Shown: one piece after another, positions 6,037 to 7,668 of the stretch
Numbering within the stretch: the stretch's first letter is position 1
How the letters are laid out: each line of letters begins with the position of its first letter
Assembly: GCA_030600865.1 (NCBI GenBank)
Contig: JAUVUS010000106.1
Location: 1-7,668, forward strand
Direction of reading: 5' to 3'
DNA from: Bacteroidales bacterium
Lineage (GTDB): Bacteria > Bacteroidota > Bacteroidia > Bacteroidales > UBA12077
Length of the DNA: 7,668 nucleotides
The notes under the pieces: model-generated
What the model saw: the letters and a program-made list of their open reading frames with translations, nothing else
Told to the model about the DNA's origin: nothing
The model's database searches: none
Translations under genes and position numbers: made by a program

Positions 6037-7083
6037 AATTATAACCATCGTAGCACCGTATCCATATTCCTTAAATGAAGCATCCTGATACCGCAATTTA
6101 GGATATTTCCTGTCAAGTGTTTTTAGAACTTCGTGCTTTAGTTTGCCGTTACCAATTCCGTGAATAAAAACCATTCTTCTGGTTCCAGCAATAATTCCGC
6201 CATCCAGAGCAGTTGTAAAACGGCTCATTTGAATATCCAGTATTTCTGCATTAGATAAATTGCTATGATTATCAACAAGCTCATGTATATGTAAATCAAC
6301 TTCTTCTATTTCTTGATTTTCCCCACTCTTACTACTCTTGAATTGTTTTTTAGGTTCAATTCTCTCTTTTTCCTTAATGGCTTTTTCAATATCTGAATCT
6401 GAAATATGATCGGCCAGATTAATTTCTTCAGCGTTTAGTTCATAAATAAAGGCATTTTCGTTAAAAAAATCATTTTCAATAAATGTGTTTTGCTTAAAGA
6501 ACCTTGTAGGTTTTACATTCCATGTTTTATTAACCGGATTTAAAAGATAATAATTTCCTTTTCTGAAAAATATTAGCTGAAAGTTGATCTCTTCAAAATC
6601 AGTCAGGTCTTCTCTTTTTATTGTTTCTAAGATTACTTTTGTATTATCTTCTAAATTACCATAAGCAAAAAGCGATTGAAATTCATTTTCTGTTTTCGAT
6701 ATTGAATACAGAATTCTAAAATTACTATCATTAATTAAGTAAACATCTAAATCAGAACTCACCATATCCTTTTGATCTTTTGGAACTAAAGCAAAGTAGA
6801 CATTTGCTTTATTATCTGTATTTAAACCGTCTTCTTCCAAATCATCTTCTTCAGCAACATTATTTTGTTGATTTGAGCTTACAAGATTATTGTCAGAACC
6901 TTCTTTTTCATCATCATTAAACACATAGTCGCCTTCCACTTTTAAAAGTTCGTTTATTAAAACGGGGACTTCAAATCCATCATCATTTAATACAAGAACT
7001 ATTTTCTCATCCTGAAACCGAACTATAACACCCTGTCCCACATCATTTAAAAACTTTACACGATCACCTTTTCTAAAATTCAT
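6031..7083 (-). CDS. DUF2027 and Smr domain protein (Smr/MutS family)
   Basis: The 350-residue cytoplasmic protein begins with a small SH3/KOW-like beta region (about 1-50: MNFRKGDRVKFLND, then VGQGVIVRFQ). An acidic, Asn-rich linker follows (51-93). The middle domain (about 94-225) is as expected for the Bacteroidota family DUF2027. A charged linker (229-260) leads to a C-terminal Smr domain (about 261-350). Smr hallmarks are present: VDLHIHEL (262-269), HGIGNGKL (308-315) and the final GYGATMVII (341-349). Smr domains in MutS2 and related proteins bind or nick nucleic acids, and some act on RNA or stalled ribosomes. There is no MutS ATPase here, so this is not MutS2, and its substrate is unknown. 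The ATG is preceded by a probable promoter (7113-7120, minus strand) giving a leader of about 20 nt, with no clear ribosome-binding site. It is divergent from the QueA-family gene. Confidence 0.9.
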   Translation of the reverse strand: MNFRKGDRVKFLNDVGQGVIVRFQDEKIVLVLNDDGFEVPVLINELLKVEGDYVFNDDEKEGSDNNLVSSNQQNNVAEEDDLEEDGLNTDNKANVYFALVPKDQKDMVSSDLDVYLINDSNFRILYSISKTENEFQSLFAYGNLEDNTKVILETIKREDLTDFEEINFQLIFFRKGNYYLLNPVNKTWNVKPTRFFKQNTFIENDFFNENAFIYELNAEEINLADHISDSDIEKAIKEKERIEPKKQFKSSKSGENQEIEEVDLHIHELVDNHSNLSNAEILDIQMSRFTTALDGGIIAGTRRMVFIHGIGNGKLKHEVLKTLDRKYPKLRYQDASFKEYGYGATMVIIK

Positions 7084-7112
7084 TCTAATTTTATTTTAAA
7101 TTTTTATCCTGA

Positions 7113-7120
7113 CAAAATTA
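7113..7120 (-). promoter_or_regulatory. Probable -7 box of the DUF2027-Smr gene
   Basis: The minus strand reads TAATTTTG (7120-7113), an exact match to TAnnTTTG, 30 bp upstream of the ATG at 7083. No exact -33 TTTG is found at the usual spacing. It sits back-to-back with the plus-strand box at 7123-7130. Confidence 0.5.
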
Positions 7121-7122
7121 GT

Positions 7123-7130
7123 TATTTTTG
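7123..7130 (+). promoter_or_regulatory. Probable -7 box of the QueA-family gene
   Basis: TATTTTTG at 7123-7130 matches TAnnTTTG exactly, and the following CAC is common downstream of such boxes. The -33 position has a T-run (about 7101-7105) without the final G. Transcription would begin near 7136-7140, leaving a leader of only 10-15 nt. That leader includes AAGGA (7139-7143), a plausible weak ribosome-binding site six bases before the ATG, which is unusual for this window. Confidence 0.5.
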
Positions 7131-7149
7131 CACTTCGAAAAGGATAAAT

Positions 7150-7668
7150 ATGACTATAAATCCGGAAAATATAAGAATTGAAGATTATTCGTATGAATTG
7201 CCTGATGATCGAATTGCTAAATATCCCTTAGAGCAAAGAGATCAGTCACAATTGTTGGTTTATAACCATGGTGAAATTAGTAAAGATCAATTTCTAAATA
7301 TAGATCAATACTTTGATTCGGATACTACTTGTGTTTTTAATAATACAAAGGTAATTCAGGCGCGATTAAAATTCTATAAAGAAACCGGAGCGCAGATTGA
7401 AATTTTTTGCCTGGAACCAATTGAACCTTCTGATTATGTTCTGGCTTTTCAGCAAAACGAAAAGATCACTTGGAAATGTATAGTTGGAAATCTAAAAAAG
7501 TGGAAAGATCAGGATTTAAGAAAAAGTATTTCAATAAATAATACAGAAATTGAACTAAAAGCTTCAAAAGTTTCAGGCGAAGGTAATGCTCAGATTATCG
7601 AATTTTCATGGAACAATAAAAATTATACTTTTAGCGAAATACTTGAAAACATTGGTCTTACTCCTATC
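7150..7668 (+). CDS. queA: S-adenosylmethionine:tRNA ribosyltransferase-isomerase family (QueA), 5' part only
   Basis: The first 173 codons of a gene that continues past the window's right edge. QueA transfers the ribosyl part of S-adenosylmethionine to 7-aminomethyl-7-deazaguanine in tRNA, making epoxyqueuosine. Family features are YELPDDRIAKYPL (15-27), RDQSQLLVY (30-38), the strongly conserved VFNNTKVIQARL (62-73; classic QueA has a similar FNDTKVxxARL), and ETGAQIEIFCLEP (78-90). The visible end, LENIGLTPI (165-173), leads into what should be the PPYI motif. The N-terminal extension and N65 in place of the usual Asp resemble the longer QueA-like proteins of Bacteroidota, which often coexist with a standard QueA, so the exact activity is less certain than the family. 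The ATG is the only good start, since an in-frame extension upstream would run into the promoter region. The gene is divergent from the DUF2027-Smr gene, 66 bp away. Confidence 0.85.
   Translation, partial: MTINPENIRIEDYSYELPDDRIAKYPLEQRDQSQLLVYNHGEISKDQFLNIDQYFDSDTTCVFNNTKVIQARLKFYKETGAQIEIFCLEPIEPSDYVLAFQQNEKITWKCIVGNLKKWKDQDLRKSISINNTEIELKASKVSGEGNAQIIEFSWNNKNYTFSEILENIGLTPI

Noticed and set aside
1..7668. A new multi-gene defence or secretion system
   Set aside because: The genes belong to unrelated housekeeping or signalling families, alternate in strand, mostly have their own terminators or promoters, and no nuclease, toxin, transposase or effector is visible.

Overview
The window reads as a low-GC chromosomal segment from a member of the Bacteroidota. 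Several things point there. It has a PorT-type outer-membrane beta-barrel protein with a terminal Phe-Phe. It encodes a DUF2027-Smr protein, a combination I associate with Bacteroidota. It also has a TPR-transmembrane-SpoIIE phosphatase, -7 promoter boxes of the TAnnTTTG type, and almost no Shine-Dalgarno sequences. The order or genus cannot be fixed from the sequence. A flavodoxin-plus-ferredoxin membrane protein hints at an anaerobic or facultative lifestyle (inference).

Layout from left to right. Positions 1-188 hold two tandem copies of a 101-bp unit, 87 bp of it identical between copies. Each copy can fold into two hairpins, and the array is probably cut by the window edge. Two monocistronic minus-strand genes follow, each with its own intrinsic terminator: an outer-membrane beta-barrel protein (334-987) and a SlyD-like FKBP peptidyl-prolyl isomerase (1136-1621). 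Two plus-strand genes come next: an EFR1-type flavodoxin/2x[4Fe-4S] protein with a membrane-embedded C-terminus (1754-2827), and an 845-residue TPR/SpoIIE-type phosphatase (2927-5464). Convergent to the latter, on the minus strand, is the RNase P RNA gene rnpB (about 5504-5826). Its -7 promoter box is recognisable, and it appears to lack helix P18. Between rnpB and the next gene lie a dispersed REP-like palindrome and a precise array of ten heptamers (5967-6036) that runs into the stop codon of the next gene. That gene (6031-7083, minus) encodes a DUF2027-Smr protein. A 66-bp divergent promoter region separates it from the 5' part of a QueA-family gene (7150 to beyond the window, plus).

The genes do not form one pathway. 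The window looks like ordinary core-genome housekeeping: protein folding, tRNA processing by RNase P, tRNA modification by a QueA-family enzyme, and nucleic-acid handling by Smr. Two less characterised membrane proteins, one redox and one signalling, sit in the middle. I found no convincing new multi-gene system, mobile element, toxin-antitoxin pair or defence locus. The points most worth a second look are the structured tandem repeat at the left edge, the phased heptamer array, the reduced RNase P RNA, and the membrane EFR1 protein, whose function is unknown to me.
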